In this document: piece after piece, positions 50,796-59,134 of the stretch
How positions within the stretch are numbered: position 1 is the stretch's first letter
How the letters are laid out: every line of letters begins with the position of its first letter
Origin: Mesorhizobium sp.
GTDB taxonomy: Bacteria; Pseudomonadota; Alphaproteobacteria; Rhizobiales; Rhizobiaceae
Assembly (NCBI GenBank): GCA_004020645.1
Contig: SAQL01000006.1
Location: 1-64,000, forward strand
Length of the DNA stretch: 64,000 bases
Direction: 5' to 3'
The notes under the pieces: model-generated
Told to the model about the DNA's origin: nothing
The model's database searches: none
What the model saw: only the letters and a program-made list of their open reading frames with translations
Position numbers and translations under genes: made by a program

Positions 50796-51401
50796 TCAGG
50801 CCCCCCGGATGAGTCTTGCGTCCAGCGACTGCATTGCCACGGTGATCAGGGCGTGCAGCCGCTCTTTCGGCACGCCGTCGCGCGCCTGCACCGAGAGACC
50901 GTGCATCAGCGTGGCGTAGTAATCGCCCAACGTTTCGGCATCCGTATCCGGCTTCAGCTCCCCGTCTCGAACGCCTTGCTTCAGTCGTTCGACGATCGAT
51001 ACGGTGCGGGCCAGGCGATGCTCCGCCAGCCAGTGGAGCACGCTGTCGTTTTCAACGGCGCAGTTGGTCGCGGCCGACACCACCATGCAGCCCTGTGGCC
51101 GCCCCGGCCTGGTGTAGGTCTCGACGGCTTCTCGCAACATCCGCTCGATGACCCGCCGGGCGGTCGGTTCCTCGGCCAGCGCGCGGGTGGCGAAGCCGCC
51201 TTCATTGGCCTCGTAAAGCGCCACCGCCTCGCGAAACAGGTCCTCCTTCGAGCCGAAAGCGGCATAAATGCGCGGCGAAGCCAGGCCGAGCGCCGACACG
51301 AGATCGGCCATCGAGGTGCCCTCATAGCCGCGTGCCCAGAAGGCGTCGCGGGCCTTCTCCAGCGCCTGGTCGCGATCGAACTCCCTTGGCCTTCCCGCCA
51401 T
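50796..51401 (-). CDS. TetR/AcrR-family repressor of the divergent EmrB-like exporter
   Basis: A 201-residue TetR-type regulator. The N-terminus MAGRPREFDRDQALEKARDA and the HTH (GTSMADLVSALGLASPRIYA then AFGSKEDLFREAV) are typical of the group with a TetR_C C-terminal half. The start at 51401 has GGAGA 5 nt upstream; the in-frame ATG at 51413 overlaps that site. It is divergent from an MFS exporter across a gap with two copies of an AT-rich palindrome, so autoregulated repression of the exporter is likely. Confidence 0.87.
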   Translation of the reverse strand: MAGRPREFDRDQALEKARDAFWARGYEGTSMADLVSALGLASPRIYAAFGSKEDLFREAVALYEANEGGFATRALAEEPTARRVIERMLREAVETYTRPGRPQGCMVVSAATNCAVENDSVLHWLAEHRLARTVSIVERLKQGVRDGELKPDTDAETLGDYYATLMHGLSVQARDGVPKERLHALITVAMQSLDARLIRGA

Positions 51402-51415
51402 TGCGATCTCCATTT

Positions 51416-51481
51416 TTTATCGATCAACAAATAATCCGCTTGACTTCGGATTGCAAACTCAATTCTTTGTCGATCGATAAA
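51416..51481. promoter_or_regulatory. Paired operator sites between tetR and the MFS gene
   Basis: TTTATCGATCAACAAA at 51416-51431 and TTTGTCGATCGATAAA at 51466-51481 are inverted copies of one another with one mismatch, and each is nearly self-complementary around CGATCG. Their centres are 50 bp apart. A possible -35 box, TTGACT, lies at 51440-51445, with the second box covering the expected -10 region of the MFS promoter. Confidence 0.75.
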
Positions 51482-51504
51482 GAATCATCGAAATGGAGAT
51501 TGAC

Positions 51505-52935
51505 ATGAGTTCACTCGATCAAGGCGCGCCGTTCGGCGCGGCGGCAACAGGGGTCGGCGCGAAGCGAGGCGCCACGCTGGCGTTGCTCGCCTTCGCGCAG
51601 CTCATCATCGCACTCGACCTCAACATCGTCTTCGTGGCGTTGCCGGAAATCGGTGCAGGGCTGGGCTTTTCGGGCCAGACCCTGCAATGGGTGGTCAGTG
51701 CCTACACCGTGTTCACCGGTGGCTTCCTGCTGTTCGGCGGTCGGGCCGCCGACTTGATCGGCCAACGCCGCGTTTTCATCTTTGCGCTTTGGCTCTATGC
51801 GATTTCGTCCCTGGTCGGCGGCCTCGCCTGGTCGCCGCAAGTCATCATCGCGGCCCGTGCGGTGCAAGGCATTGGCGCCGCTTTCCTGTTCCCGGCCACG
51901 CTGTCGCTGATCAACCGCCTGTTTGCCGAGGGGCCGGAGCGCAACCGGGCACTTGCGGTCTGGGGCGGCGCCGGAGCGAGCGGCCTGACGCTCGGCTCGC
52001 TGGCGGGAGGGCTTCTCACCAGCGCCTTCGGGTGGCCCTCCGTCTTCTATGTCAACGTGCTTTTGGCGGGGGTCGCCATCGTCGCGGCATTCGCCATCAT
52101 TCCGCGTGACGGCAAGCGGCACGAACACCGCAGCTTCGATCTGCCGGGCGCGCTGGCCGTCACCACCGGCGCAACCTTGCTCGTCTTCACGCTGGTTCAA
52201 GGGCCCGAATATGGCTGGTGGTCGACTGCGATCATCGCCAGCGCCTTGCTGGCGGTAATTTTCCTGACCACCTTCGCGGTGATAGAGGCCAGGAGCGCCG
52301 ATCCGCTGATGCCGCTGCGCCTGTTCCACAACCGCAGCCTCGTCGCCGGCATGACGATCACCTTCCTCTACATGGGGACTTTCGGGGCGCTGCCTTACTT
52401 CCTCACCGTGCTGCTGCAGAACGTGCATGGTTTCACCGCCTTGCAGACCGGCTTGGCGTTCCTGGTGCCATCCATCGCCATCGCCGCCGGCACCCAGGTC
52501 GGCGAACGTCTGGCAACGCGTTTTTCGACACGCACGACGCTGGTCGGCGGCATGATCATCGGCGCGATCGGGACGGCCCTGATGGTATCCGGTGCATACG
52601 CCGACAGCAGCTATCTGCCCCTCGTACCGGGCTTGATCATCTCCGGCGTTGGACAAGGCATCGTCTGGACTGCCATGTGGATCGCCGCCGCCTCGGGTGT
52701 TTCCCATGACGAGCAAGGAGTCGCATCGGGGATGGCTTCCACCATGCTCAATGTCGGCAACGCGATCGGCATGGCAGTGTTGATCGCGATTGCCAACCGC
52801 CATGTCGGCGGATTGACGGGCGGTGCCTTGAAGATCGCCGTCGCCGACGGCATCCGGGTGGCCTTCTGGCTCGCTGCGGCAGGCATCGTTTTCAGCCTGC
52901 TCGCCGCAATGGTTCTTCCGGGGAAACCAAGATAA
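51505..52935 (+). CDS. MFS multidrug transporter, DHA2 (EmrB/QacA-like)
   Basis: A 476-residue exporter with about 14 predicted helices, the DHA2 count. Motif A is GGRAADLIGQRRVFIFALWL; the antiporter motif C is GGAGASGLTLGSLAGGLLTS. The first helix ends LDLNIVFVALPEI, with the acidic residue usual for drug/H+ antiporters. The start at 51505 (MSSLDQG) follows GGAG. Substrates are unknown. It is controlled, by layout, by the divergent TetR gene and two operator boxes. Confidence 0.87.
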   Translation: MSSLDQGAPFGAAATGVGAKRGATLALLAFAQLIIALDLNIVFVALPEIGAGLGFSGQTLQWVVSAYTVFTGGFLLFGGRAADLIGQRRVFIFALWLYAISSLVGGLAWSPQVIIAARAVQGIGAAFLFPATLSLINRLFAEGPERNRALAVWGGAGASGLTLGSLAGGLLTSAFGWPSVFYVNVLLAGVAIVAAFAIIPRDGKRHEHRSFDLPGALAVTTGATLLVFTLVQGPEYGWWSTAIIASALLAVIFLTTFAVIEARSADPLMPLRLFHNRSLVAGMTITFLYMGTFGALPYFLTVLLQNVHGFTALQTGLAFLVPSIAIAAGTQVGERLATRFSTRTTLVGGMIIGAIGTALMVSGAYADSSYLPLVPGLIISGVGQGIVWTAMWIAAASGVSHDEQGVASGMASTMLNVGNAIGMAVLIAIANRHVGGLTGGALKIAVADGIRVAFWLAAAGIVFSLLAAMVLPGKPR

Positions 52936-52971
52936 GGGGCGGGGCGCCGTGCCAAATGTCGGCGACGTCTT

Positions 52972-53991
52972 TCAGTTCACCCGGCTGATGCAGAAATCGA
53001 TGACGTCGATGAGCGCCGATTTCTGCGGCGTCGCTTCAAGCGGCGCCAGCGCGTCGCGGGCGATCTCGCCGAAATGGCCGGCGCGCCCGATAGTGTCAGC
53101 GATCGCGCCGTGGCGGGTCATCAATCCGATCGCCTTTTCCAGCCCGGCGTCGTCGGTGACATTGTCCTCGATGGCGCGCTTCCAGAAGGTGCGCTCGGCC
53201 TTGGTCCCGCGCCGGTAGGCGAGAATCACCGGCAGCGTCACCTTGCCTTCGCGGAAGTCGTCGCCGACATTCTTGCCCAGATCCTTGCTGGTGCCGCCAT
53301 AATCCAGCGCATCGTCGATCAGCTGGAAGGCAAGGCCGAGGTTCATGCCATAGGAGCGCAGCGCCGCGCGATCGTTTCGCGTCGCCTGGGCGATAACCGG
53401 ACCGACCTCGGCGGCGGCCGAGAACAGGGCCGCGGTCTTGGCCTTGATCACCGCGAAATGCTCATCCTCCGTGGTTTCGAGGTTCTTGGCAGCGGCGAGC
53501 TGCATTACCTCGCCCTCGGCAATGATCGAGGCGGCGCTGGACAGGATGTCGAGCGCTTCCAGCGAACCGACGTCGACCATCATGCGGAAAGCCTGGCCGA
53601 GCAGGAAATCGCCGACCAGCACGCTCGCCTGGTTGCCCCAGATCATGCGGGCGGTCTTCTTACCGCGCCGCATGCCGCTCTCGTCGACGACATCGTCGTG
53701 GAGGAGCGTGGCGGTGTGCATGAACTCGACTGATGTGGCGAGCTTGACATGGCTCTCGCCGGAATAGCCGAACATCTGGGCTGAGGCGAGCGTCAGCATC
53801 GGCCTCAGCCGCTTGCCACCCGAAGAGATCAGGTGGTTGGCAATCTCCGGGATCATCTCGACGTCGGAACCGGCCTTAGACAGGATCAATTTGTTGACGC
53901 GCCCCATATCGGCCGAAGTCAGGTCGATGAGATCCTTGATGGACGCGGCTTCCCGCTTCCCGTTTTCGATGTTGAGAACGACACCCACCAC
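52972..53991 (-). CDS. ispB: Polyprenyl diphosphate synthase (octaprenyl/decaprenyl type)
   Basis: A 339-residue trans-prenyltransferase that builds the long isoprenoid tail for ubiquinone. Both Asp-rich motifs are present: LLHDDVVDESGMRRGKKTA and LAFQLIDDALDYGG. GGKRLRPMLTLASAQMF lies near residue 60. The chain length made (commonly C50 in rhizobia) cannot be read from these motifs. Starts are GTG codons; 53991 has GGGAG at 5 nt, better placed than 53997. It is divergent from the DUF2007 gene. Confidence 0.92.
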   Translation of the reverse strand: MVGVVLNIENGKREAASIKDLIDLTSADMGRVNKLILSKAGSDVEMIPEIANHLISSGGKRLRPMLTLASAQMFGYSGESHVKLATSVEFMHTATLLHDDVVDESGMRRGKKTARMIWGNQASVLVGDFLLGQAFRMMVDVGSLEALDILSSAASIIAEGEVMQLAAAKNLETTEDEHFAVIKAKTAALFSAAAEVGPVIAQATRNDRAALRSYGMNLGLAFQLIDDALDYGGTSKDLGKNVGDDFREGKVTLPVILAYRRGTKAERTFWKRAIEDNVTDDAGLEKAIGLMTRHGAIADTIGRAGHFGEIARDALAPLEATPQKSALIDVIDFCISRVN

Positions 53992-54153
53992 AAACACTCC
54001 CGTCTATAAGTCATGCGCACGACGGCACCCTAATCCCGCTGCAGACTCTAGGGCGCTATCCACAGGCACGGCAAGAGGCGATTTGGCGCGGTCGAGGTGG
54101 CGACGGGAGCCACCCACATTTACATAGACGCTGCAACCTGCGAGTTTCGTCCG

Positions 54154-54378
54154 ATGATAGAGCTTATCCGCACCAACGATGCCGTGATCATCTCCTTTGT
54201 CGAATCGCTGATGCGCGATGCCGGCATCGGCTGTTTCGTCGCCGACCAGAACATGAGCGTGCTCGACGGTTCGATCGGCATCCTGCCCCGGCGCATCATG
54301 GTCGACGCCGACCAGGCCGATGCGGCGCGGCGCATCCTGACGGATGCCGGCATCGCCAACGAGATGCGCCAGACATAA
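54154..54378 (+). CDS. DUF2007 family protein
   Basis: A 74-residue protein with the DUF2007 pattern: MIELIRTNDAVIISFVESLM, GIGCFVADQNMSVLDGSIGI, then RRIMVDADQADAARRILTDA. The family is described as a putative signal-transducing domain without known activity. The ATG at 54154 is the family start; the upstream in-frame start at 54097 is not conserved. Its stop overlaps the start of the methyltransferase gene by one base (TAATG), so the two are translationally coupled. Confidence 0.84.
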   Translation: MIELIRTNDAVIISFVESLMRDAGIGCFVADQNMSVLDGSIGILPRRIMVDADQADAARRILTDAGIANEMRQT

Positions 54379-55178
54379 TGTCCGCGGCGCGCGCCACTCT
54401 TGTCCAGGACACGCCGGCCCATACGGTCGATGCCTTCCATCGCGGGCGGTTCTGGCTTGTGCAGCCGAAACAGGCCGGCCATCGCGCCGGCATGGACGCC
54501 ATGATGCTGGCGGCCTCCGTGCCGTCCGCCTTCGCCGGGCGCCTTGCCGATTTCGGCGCGGGTGCCGGCGCGGCAGGCCTGGCCGTGCTGTCGCGCTGTC
54601 CTGATGCCGAGGCCGTGCTCATCGAACGGTCTCCGGAAATGGCTGCCTTCGCCGCAACGACGCTTGCCCACCCCGGCAATGCGCATCTCAACGACCGCGC
54701 CTCGGTGCTCGCCGCCGACGTCGCGCTGTCGGGCCAAGCGCGAACAGCCGCCGGGCTTGCCGACAATTCCTTCGATTTCGTCATCATGAACCCGCCCTTC
54801 AACGCCGCCGAGGATCGCGCCACGCCCGACCCGCTCAGGAAGGCGGCGCATGTCATGGAAGATGGGCTGTTCGACAGCTGGATCCGAAGTGCAGCTGCTG
54901 TGGTCAGGCCGCGCGGCGGTCTTGCCGTGATTGCCCGGCCGGATCAGCTCGGCGCCATCCTCGATGCGATATCAGGCCGCTTCGGCGACGCCGAGATGCT
55001 GGCCGTCCACCCTCGCCCCGAGGCAGCGGCGATCCGCATTGTCGTCAGGGCAATACTCGGCGCACGCGGAAAACTGTCGATCCGCCCGCCGCTGATGCTG
55101 CATGCACAATCGGGCGACGGCCCAACCGAGCGGACCGAGATGATCAACAACGGGCTGGCTTCGCTGTTCGGCGACTGA
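54378..55178 (+). CDS. Class I SAM methyltransferase, TrmN6-like
   Basis: A 266-residue Rossmann methyltransferase. The SAM-binding motif reads RLADFGAGAGAAGLAVLSRC, and the N6-adenine/glutamine-type catalytic motif NPPF is at FDFVIMNPPFNAAEDRATPD. This pattern matches the tRNA1(Val) A37 N6-methyltransferase group, but other small N6/N5 methyltransferases share it. It overlaps the DUF2007 gene by one base and lies upstream of the S49 peptidase gene in the same direction. Confidence 0.82.
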   Translation: MSAARATLVQDTPAHTVDAFHRGRFWLVQPKQAGHRAGMDAMMLAASVPSAFAGRLADFGAGAGAAGLAVLSRCPDAEAVLIERSPEMAAFAATTLAHPGNAHLNDRASVLAADVALSGQARTAAGLADNSFDFVIMNPPFNAAEDRATPDPLRKAAHVMEDGLFDSWIRSAAAVVRPRGGLAVIARPDQLGAILDAISGRFGDAEMLAVHPRPEAAAIRIVVRAILGARGKLSIRPPLMLHAQSGDGPTERTEMINNGLASLFGD

Positions 55179-55262
55179 GCCTTTTTCTACCGGCCCGCGG
55201 CGCGGCATTGCCGTTGGCCGGCGAATCCCTACATGCCTTCAAGCCAATCAAGCGGAGACCCC

Positions 55263-56129
55263 GTGAAACGCTTCCTGAATCGCCTGCTGCCGAAATCCTG
55301 GCGTTCCGACATCGTCGTCATTCCCGTCATCCGGCTGCACGGCACGATCCTGCCCGGCGGCGGCCAGTTCCGGCCCAGCCTGTCGCTCGCGTCCACTGCC
55401 GGCCCTATCGAGAAGGCGTTTTCCTTCGATGCGCCCGTGGTCGCCATCTCGATCAATTCGCCGGGCGGCTCGCCGGTTCAGTCGCGGCTGATCTTCAGAC
55501 GCATCCGCGACCTGGCGACCGAGAAGAACAAAAAGGTTCTGGTCTTCGTCGAAGACGTGGCGGCTTCGGGCGGCTACATGATCGCGATCGCCGGCGACGA
55601 GATCTTTGCCGATCCGTCCTCCATCGTGGGTTCGATCGGCGTGGTGTCGGCCTCGTTCGGTTTTCCCGAGCTGTTGAAGAAGATCGGCGTCGAGCGCCGC
55701 GTCCATACTGCCGGCCAGAACAAGGCGGTGCTCGATCCGTTCAAGCCCGAGAAAAAGGAAGACATCGAGCGGCTGAAGGCGCTGCAGCTCGATGTCCACG
55801 AGACCTTCATCGACCTCGTCAAGGACCGGCGCGGCCCCAAGCTCAAGGACGACCCGGACCTGTTCACCGGCTTGTTCTGGACCGGCAAAAAGGGGCTGGA
55901 GCTCGGCCTTGTCGATGCGCTCGGCGATATGCGCAGCGTGCTGAAGACCCGTTTCGGGCCCAAAACCCAGCTCAAACTGATCACGGCCCCGCGCGGCCTG
56001 TTCGGCCGATTCGGCTGGTTCGGCTCAAGCAAGTGGGGCTTTTCGGCGCCCGATATCGCCGCTGCCGCCGCAATCGGCATGATCGATGCGGCGGAAGAGC
56101 GCGCGCTGTGGGCTCGCTTCGGGCTTTGA
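55263..56129 (+). CDS. S49-family serine peptidase (SppA/SohB-like)
   Basis: A 288-residue S49 peptidase. The catalytic Ser/Lys dyad is visible: S102 in VEDVAASGGYMIAIAGDEIF and K154 in AGQNKAVLDPFKPEKKED. SPGGSPVQSRLIFRRI and SIVGSIGVVSASFGFPELLK are further family motifs. No strong N-terminal membrane anchor is evident, so it may be cytoplasmic or peripherally bound. The likely start is GTG 55263, with GGAGA 6 nt upstream; ATG 55233 is the alternative. It probably degrades signal peptides or membrane-associated fragments. Confidence 0.88.
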   Translation: MKRFLNRLLPKSWRSDIVVIPVIRLHGTILPGGGQFRPSLSLASTAGPIEKAFSFDAPVVAISINSPGGSPVQSRLIFRRIRDLATEKNKKVLVFVEDVAASGGYMIAIAGDEIFADPSSIVGSIGVVSASFGFPELLKKIGVERRVHTAGQNKAVLDPFKPEKKEDIERLKALQLDVHETFIDLVKDRRGPKLKDDPDLFTGLFWTGKKGLELGLVDALGDMRSVLKTRFGPKTQLKLITAPRGLFGRFGWFGSSKWGFSAPDIAAAAAIGMIDAAEERALWARFGL

Positions 56130-56210
56130 AAAACCGGTAAAAGCGTCTAACTTGGAGCTTCACCGACCCGACCGGCCGCCGCAGCCGGCCTTGCGAGGAA
56201 GGAGTTTGAC

Positions 56211-56396
56211 ATGCCACAGATCATTTTCTTCATCGCAGTCGGCGTCCTCGCCTATTTCGGCTATCGCTCCTTCATCAGGGAAGCCGAGCGCGTGACGGCC
56301 AAGATACGGCGCACCGAAAAGCAGGCGACCAACGGCACAATGGGCACGCTGGTCAAGGACCCGAAGACCGGCGAATACCGTCTGGCCAAGGACTGA
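56211..56396 (+). CDS. Small conserved membrane protein
   Basis: A 61-residue protein with one N-terminal membrane helix (IIFFIAVGVLAYFGYRSFIR) and a charged cytoplasmic tail (AERVTAKIRRTEKQATNGTM then GTLVKDPKTGEYRLAKD). It begins at ATG 56211 after AAGGAG. No function is known to me. It lies between the S49 peptidase and ispE genes in the same direction, and its 3' end contains the best ribosome-binding site (AAGGA) for the ispE reading frame. Confidence 0.75.
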   Translation: MPQIIFFIAVGVLAYFGYRSFIREAERVTAKIRRTEKQATNGTMGTLVKDPKTGEYRLAKD

Positions 56397-56448
56397 CATC
56401 ATCTCTCTCGCGACTGACACAGCGGATTCCGGCATCACCGTTCGGGCA

Positions 56449-57324
56449 TTGCATGCACATGCCAAGATAAATCTCGCGCTTCACGTCACCGGCAGGCGCG
56501 CCGATGGCTATCACATGATCGAGAGCCTGGCGGTGTTCACGCGCTTCGGCGACAGGGTCGAGATCGAGATTGCCGACAGCGACGGGTTTTCCGTGTCGGG
56601 CCGATACGCCTCCGCGGTCCCGCTCGACGACGGCAATCTGGTCGTGAAAGCGCGCAACGCGTTGCGAGAGCAGGCCGGTCAGCGGCATATGCCGCCGGTC
56701 GCCATCAGGCTCGAAAAGAACCTGCCGGTCGCGTCGGGCGTCGGCGGCGGGTCGAGCGACGCCGCAACGGTGCTGCGCGGGCTGGCTGAGACATGGAGAC
56801 TGGACCTCGACGACGCCGACCTGGCGCGGATCGGCCTCTTGCTGGGCGCCGACGTTCCCATGTGCCTCGCGGCAAAGCCATTGATCGCGCGCGGCGTTGG
56901 CGACGAACTGTCGGCCGTGCCGGACTTTCCCGCACTCGGGCTGGTTCTCGTCAATCCCGGCACTGCCATCTCTACGGCCGACGTGTTCAATGCGCTTTCC
57001 GATCGCGACAACGAGGGGCTGCCGCCGCTGCCGCGCAGCCTCGACTTCCACAGCATCCGCAATTGGCTGGAGATCACGCGCAACGATCTCGAGCCTGCGG
57101 CGCGGGCGATCCAACCCGCCATCGGCAAGGCGCTTTCGGTGCTCAACAAGGCCGGAGCGGGGTTCGCCCGGATGTCGGGTTCCGGCGCAACCTGCTTCGG
57201 GCTGTTCGAGACCGGCAATGTCGCCAAGCGCGCGGCCGTCGATATCCGCAGCCGCCATCCCGACTGGTTCGTCGCCGCGACGCGAAGCATGACATCGGAG
57301 GCTGACACGCATGGCCAGGATTGA
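56449..57324 (+). CDS. ispE: 4-diphosphocytidyl-2-C-methyl-D-erythritol kinase
   Basis: A GHMP-family kinase of the MEP isoprenoid pathway. The N-terminal HAKINLALHVTGRRADGYHM, the ATP loop LPVASGVGGGSSDAATVLRG and the C-terminal KAGAGFARMSGSGATCFGLF are diagnostic. From the first usable start codon (TTG 56449) it is 291 residues, but the reading frame is open back to about 56392 without ATG, GTG or TTG. An AAGGA sits 5 nt before ATC 56398, so the true start is doubtful. moaB overlaps its end by 14 nt. Confidence 0.93.
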   Translation: MHAHAKINLALHVTGRRADGYHMIESLAVFTRFGDRVEIEIADSDGFSVSGRYASAVPLDDGNLVVKARNALREQAGQRHMPPVAIRLEKNLPVASGVGGGSSDAATVLRGLAETWRLDLDDADLARIGLLLGADVPMCLAAKPLIARGVGDELSAVPDFPALGLVLVNPGTAISTADVFNALSDRDNEGLPPLPRSLDFHSIRNWLEITRNDLEPAARAIQPAIGKALSVLNKAGAGFARMSGSGATCFGLFETGNVAKRAAVDIRSRHPDWFVAATRSMTSEADTHGQD

Positions 57325-57868
57325 CGAGAGCCGCTCCTTCATTCCCGTGCGCATCGCGGTGCTGACGGTTTCCGATACGCGCAGCCTCGCCGACGACCAA
57401 TCCGGCGAGACGCTGGCCAACCGCATCGTGGAGGCCGGCCATATCCTGGCCGCCCGCGACATCGTCACCGACGACCGCGAAAAAATCCGCGACAAGGTTC
57501 TGGGCTGGTCGAAGGACGAAGCGATCGATGTCGTCGTCACCACCGGCGGCACCGGCTTTACCGGCCGCGATGTGACGCCGGAGGCGCTGGAGCCGATCTT
57601 CGAAAAGCGCATGGACGGCTTTTCCGAAGTGTTCCACCGCATTTCCTATGACAAGATCGGCACTTCGACGATCCAGAGCCGGGCGACCGGCGGCGTCGTC
57701 AACTCGACCTTCGTTTTCGTGCTGCCGGGTTCGCCCGGCGCCTGCAAGGACGCCTGGGACGGTATTCTGAAGCCGCAGCTCGACTACCGGCACATGCCCT
57801 GCAACTTCGTCGAGATTATGCCGCGCCTGGACGAGCATCTGCGACGCGGCGGCACCAAGACAAGTTAG
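57311..57868 (+). CDS. moaB: Molybdenum cofactor biosynthesis protein B
   Basis: A 185-residue MoaB/MogA-fold protein. IAVLTVSDTRSLADDQSGET at the N-terminus, the molybdopterin-binding TTGGTGFTGRDVTPEALEPI and the LPGSPGACKDAWDGILKPQL loop are characteristic. It acts in adenylylation of molybdopterin (or an equivalent step) before metal insertion. It overlaps ispE by 14 nt, which suggests co-transcription with the isoprenoid gene despite unrelated pathways. Confidence 0.92.
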   Translation: MARIDESRSFIPVRIAVLTVSDTRSLADDQSGETLANRIVEAGHILAARDIVTDDREKIRDKVLGWSKDEAIDVVVTTGGTGFTGRDVTPEALEPIFEKRMDGFSEVFHRISYDKIGTSTIQSRATGGVVNSTFVFVLPGSPGACKDAWDGILKPQLDYRHMPCNFVEIMPRLDEHLRRGGTKTS

Positions 57869-57901
57869 GCCAAGTTCCCAAACGCTGTTTCGGGCCAAAA
57901 A

Positions 57902-58876
57902 TCAGCGAATAACCGGCTCGCCGTGGAACCGCCGGCGCGAGGGCGGCGAAACGCCGAAGCCGACTTCCATCATCAGCCGCGGGTTGCGCGTCGGCACGGT
58001 GCCCATGTGGAAGCCGAACGGATCCTCGACAAAGCCCAAACCTGCCTCGCCGGTCAGCGTAATCGGGCTCTGTGCGCCGTAGACCTTCAGAACCTCTTCT
58101 GCGGGATGGCCGACAAGAAGCGTCATCTGATGCTTAAGGATGCGGCGATTATGGCTGCCGCGAACATAGACATGCGGACCGGTCTCGGCATCGACCGGAT
58201 TGAGATAGAAGAAGAATTTCAGCATCCGCCAATCGTCGAGATCGAAATGGTATTTGCCAAGCGACGCCAGGTTCTTCTCGGCGTCGGAGACGGAGCTCGT
58301 CGGAAAGCTCCACCAGACGCGCGTGGTGATCAGCTTCGCCTGGCTGCCGAGATAATGGGCTGCGATGTCGAGAAGCAGCGGGTCGCGTTGTACGATAAGC
58401 GCAGCGTTGCAGTCGAGAATCCGCTCGAAAAAATGGCCGCTGAGCAAGGGACGGCCGAAGTGCTTCTCGGCCTCGGCATGTTCGGCCGGCAGGAACTCCA
58501 GGCGACGGTCGAAATTGCCGAAGCAAGGCGTGCGTTGCGCGAAGCTGGCGATTTCCTCGTGGATCGACGACGGCAGTGCAAGCCCGGAAAAGAGGCCGTC
58601 CGAGCGAAGCGCGCCGACCACCGCGTCACGATCGACGCCGGCGAACATCGTCTCCTGGTCTTTTTGTGCGGGTCGAACCGGTTTTGCGCCACGCCAATGC
58701 AACCGCCGCGCCGGCATGGTGCGCGCCAGCATAAACATCGGCAGCCATGCCGGATTCTCGCGAAGGTCCGACAGATAGGTCGGAATCCGCACCGCAATGC
58801 GGCGCAGCAGGCTGCCGTTTCGGGCGATCGACTCGAGGCTTGCAGCACCGGATTGGTCAGGACTTGAAAGGGTCAT
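57902..58876 (-). CDS. Phytanoyl-CoA dioxygenase-like Fe(II)/2-oxoglutarate enzyme
   Basis: A 324-residue protein. The iron-binding HxD is in KYHFDLDDWRMLKFFFYLNP, the distal histidine probably in DPFGFHMGTVPTR and the 2-oxoglutarate arginine near NPRLMMEVGFG, which fits the PhyH-like dioxygenase fold. The first about 90 residues are not conserved in the fold. Substrate unknown; hydroxylation of a secondary metabolite, lipid or amino acid is possible. It converges on moaB and stands alone upstream. Confidence 0.75.
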   Translation of the reverse strand: MTLSSPDQSGAASLESIARNGSLLRRIAVRIPTYLSDLRENPAWLPMFMLARTMPARRLHWRGAKPVRPAQKDQETMFAGVDRDAVVGALRSDGLFSGLALPSSIHEEIASFAQRTPCFGNFDRRLEFLPAEHAEAEKHFGRPLLSGHFFERILDCNAALIVQRDPLLLDIAAHYLGSQAKLITTRVWWSFPTSSVSDAEKNLASLGKYHFDLDDWRMLKFFFYLNPVDAETGPHVYVRGSHNRRILKHQMTLLVGHPAEEVLKVYGAQSPITLTGEAGLGFVEDPFGFHMGTVPTRNPRLMMEVGFGVSPPSRRRFHGEPVIR

Positions 58877-59134
58877 CAGAATCCTCAGCTATAAGGGCGC
58901 GTCGACGAAGCGTCGGCCGCTCACCGCTCAGGCGTTACCCAAACCCATCCGCCCGCATCAAAGGAATGGTAAGCCCCGGTTAGATTTTGTGCAATGCACA
59001 ATGAAAGGAGCTGTCGCAAACTTTCCGGCAAGCTTGATGGAGCATTAATGCTCGTTGATGTCGCGACAGCGAGTGTTTCGAGCGAGGTGGAACGAAGAGG
59101 TTGCGCACGGTGGAGAAGATCGCGACGAAGCGAT

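Noticed and set aside
51511..52803. 430-codon minus-strand frame opposite the EmrB-like gene
   Set aside because: It is the shadow of a 14-helix transporter; the composition is hydrophilic and Glu/Gln/Arg-rich without homology.
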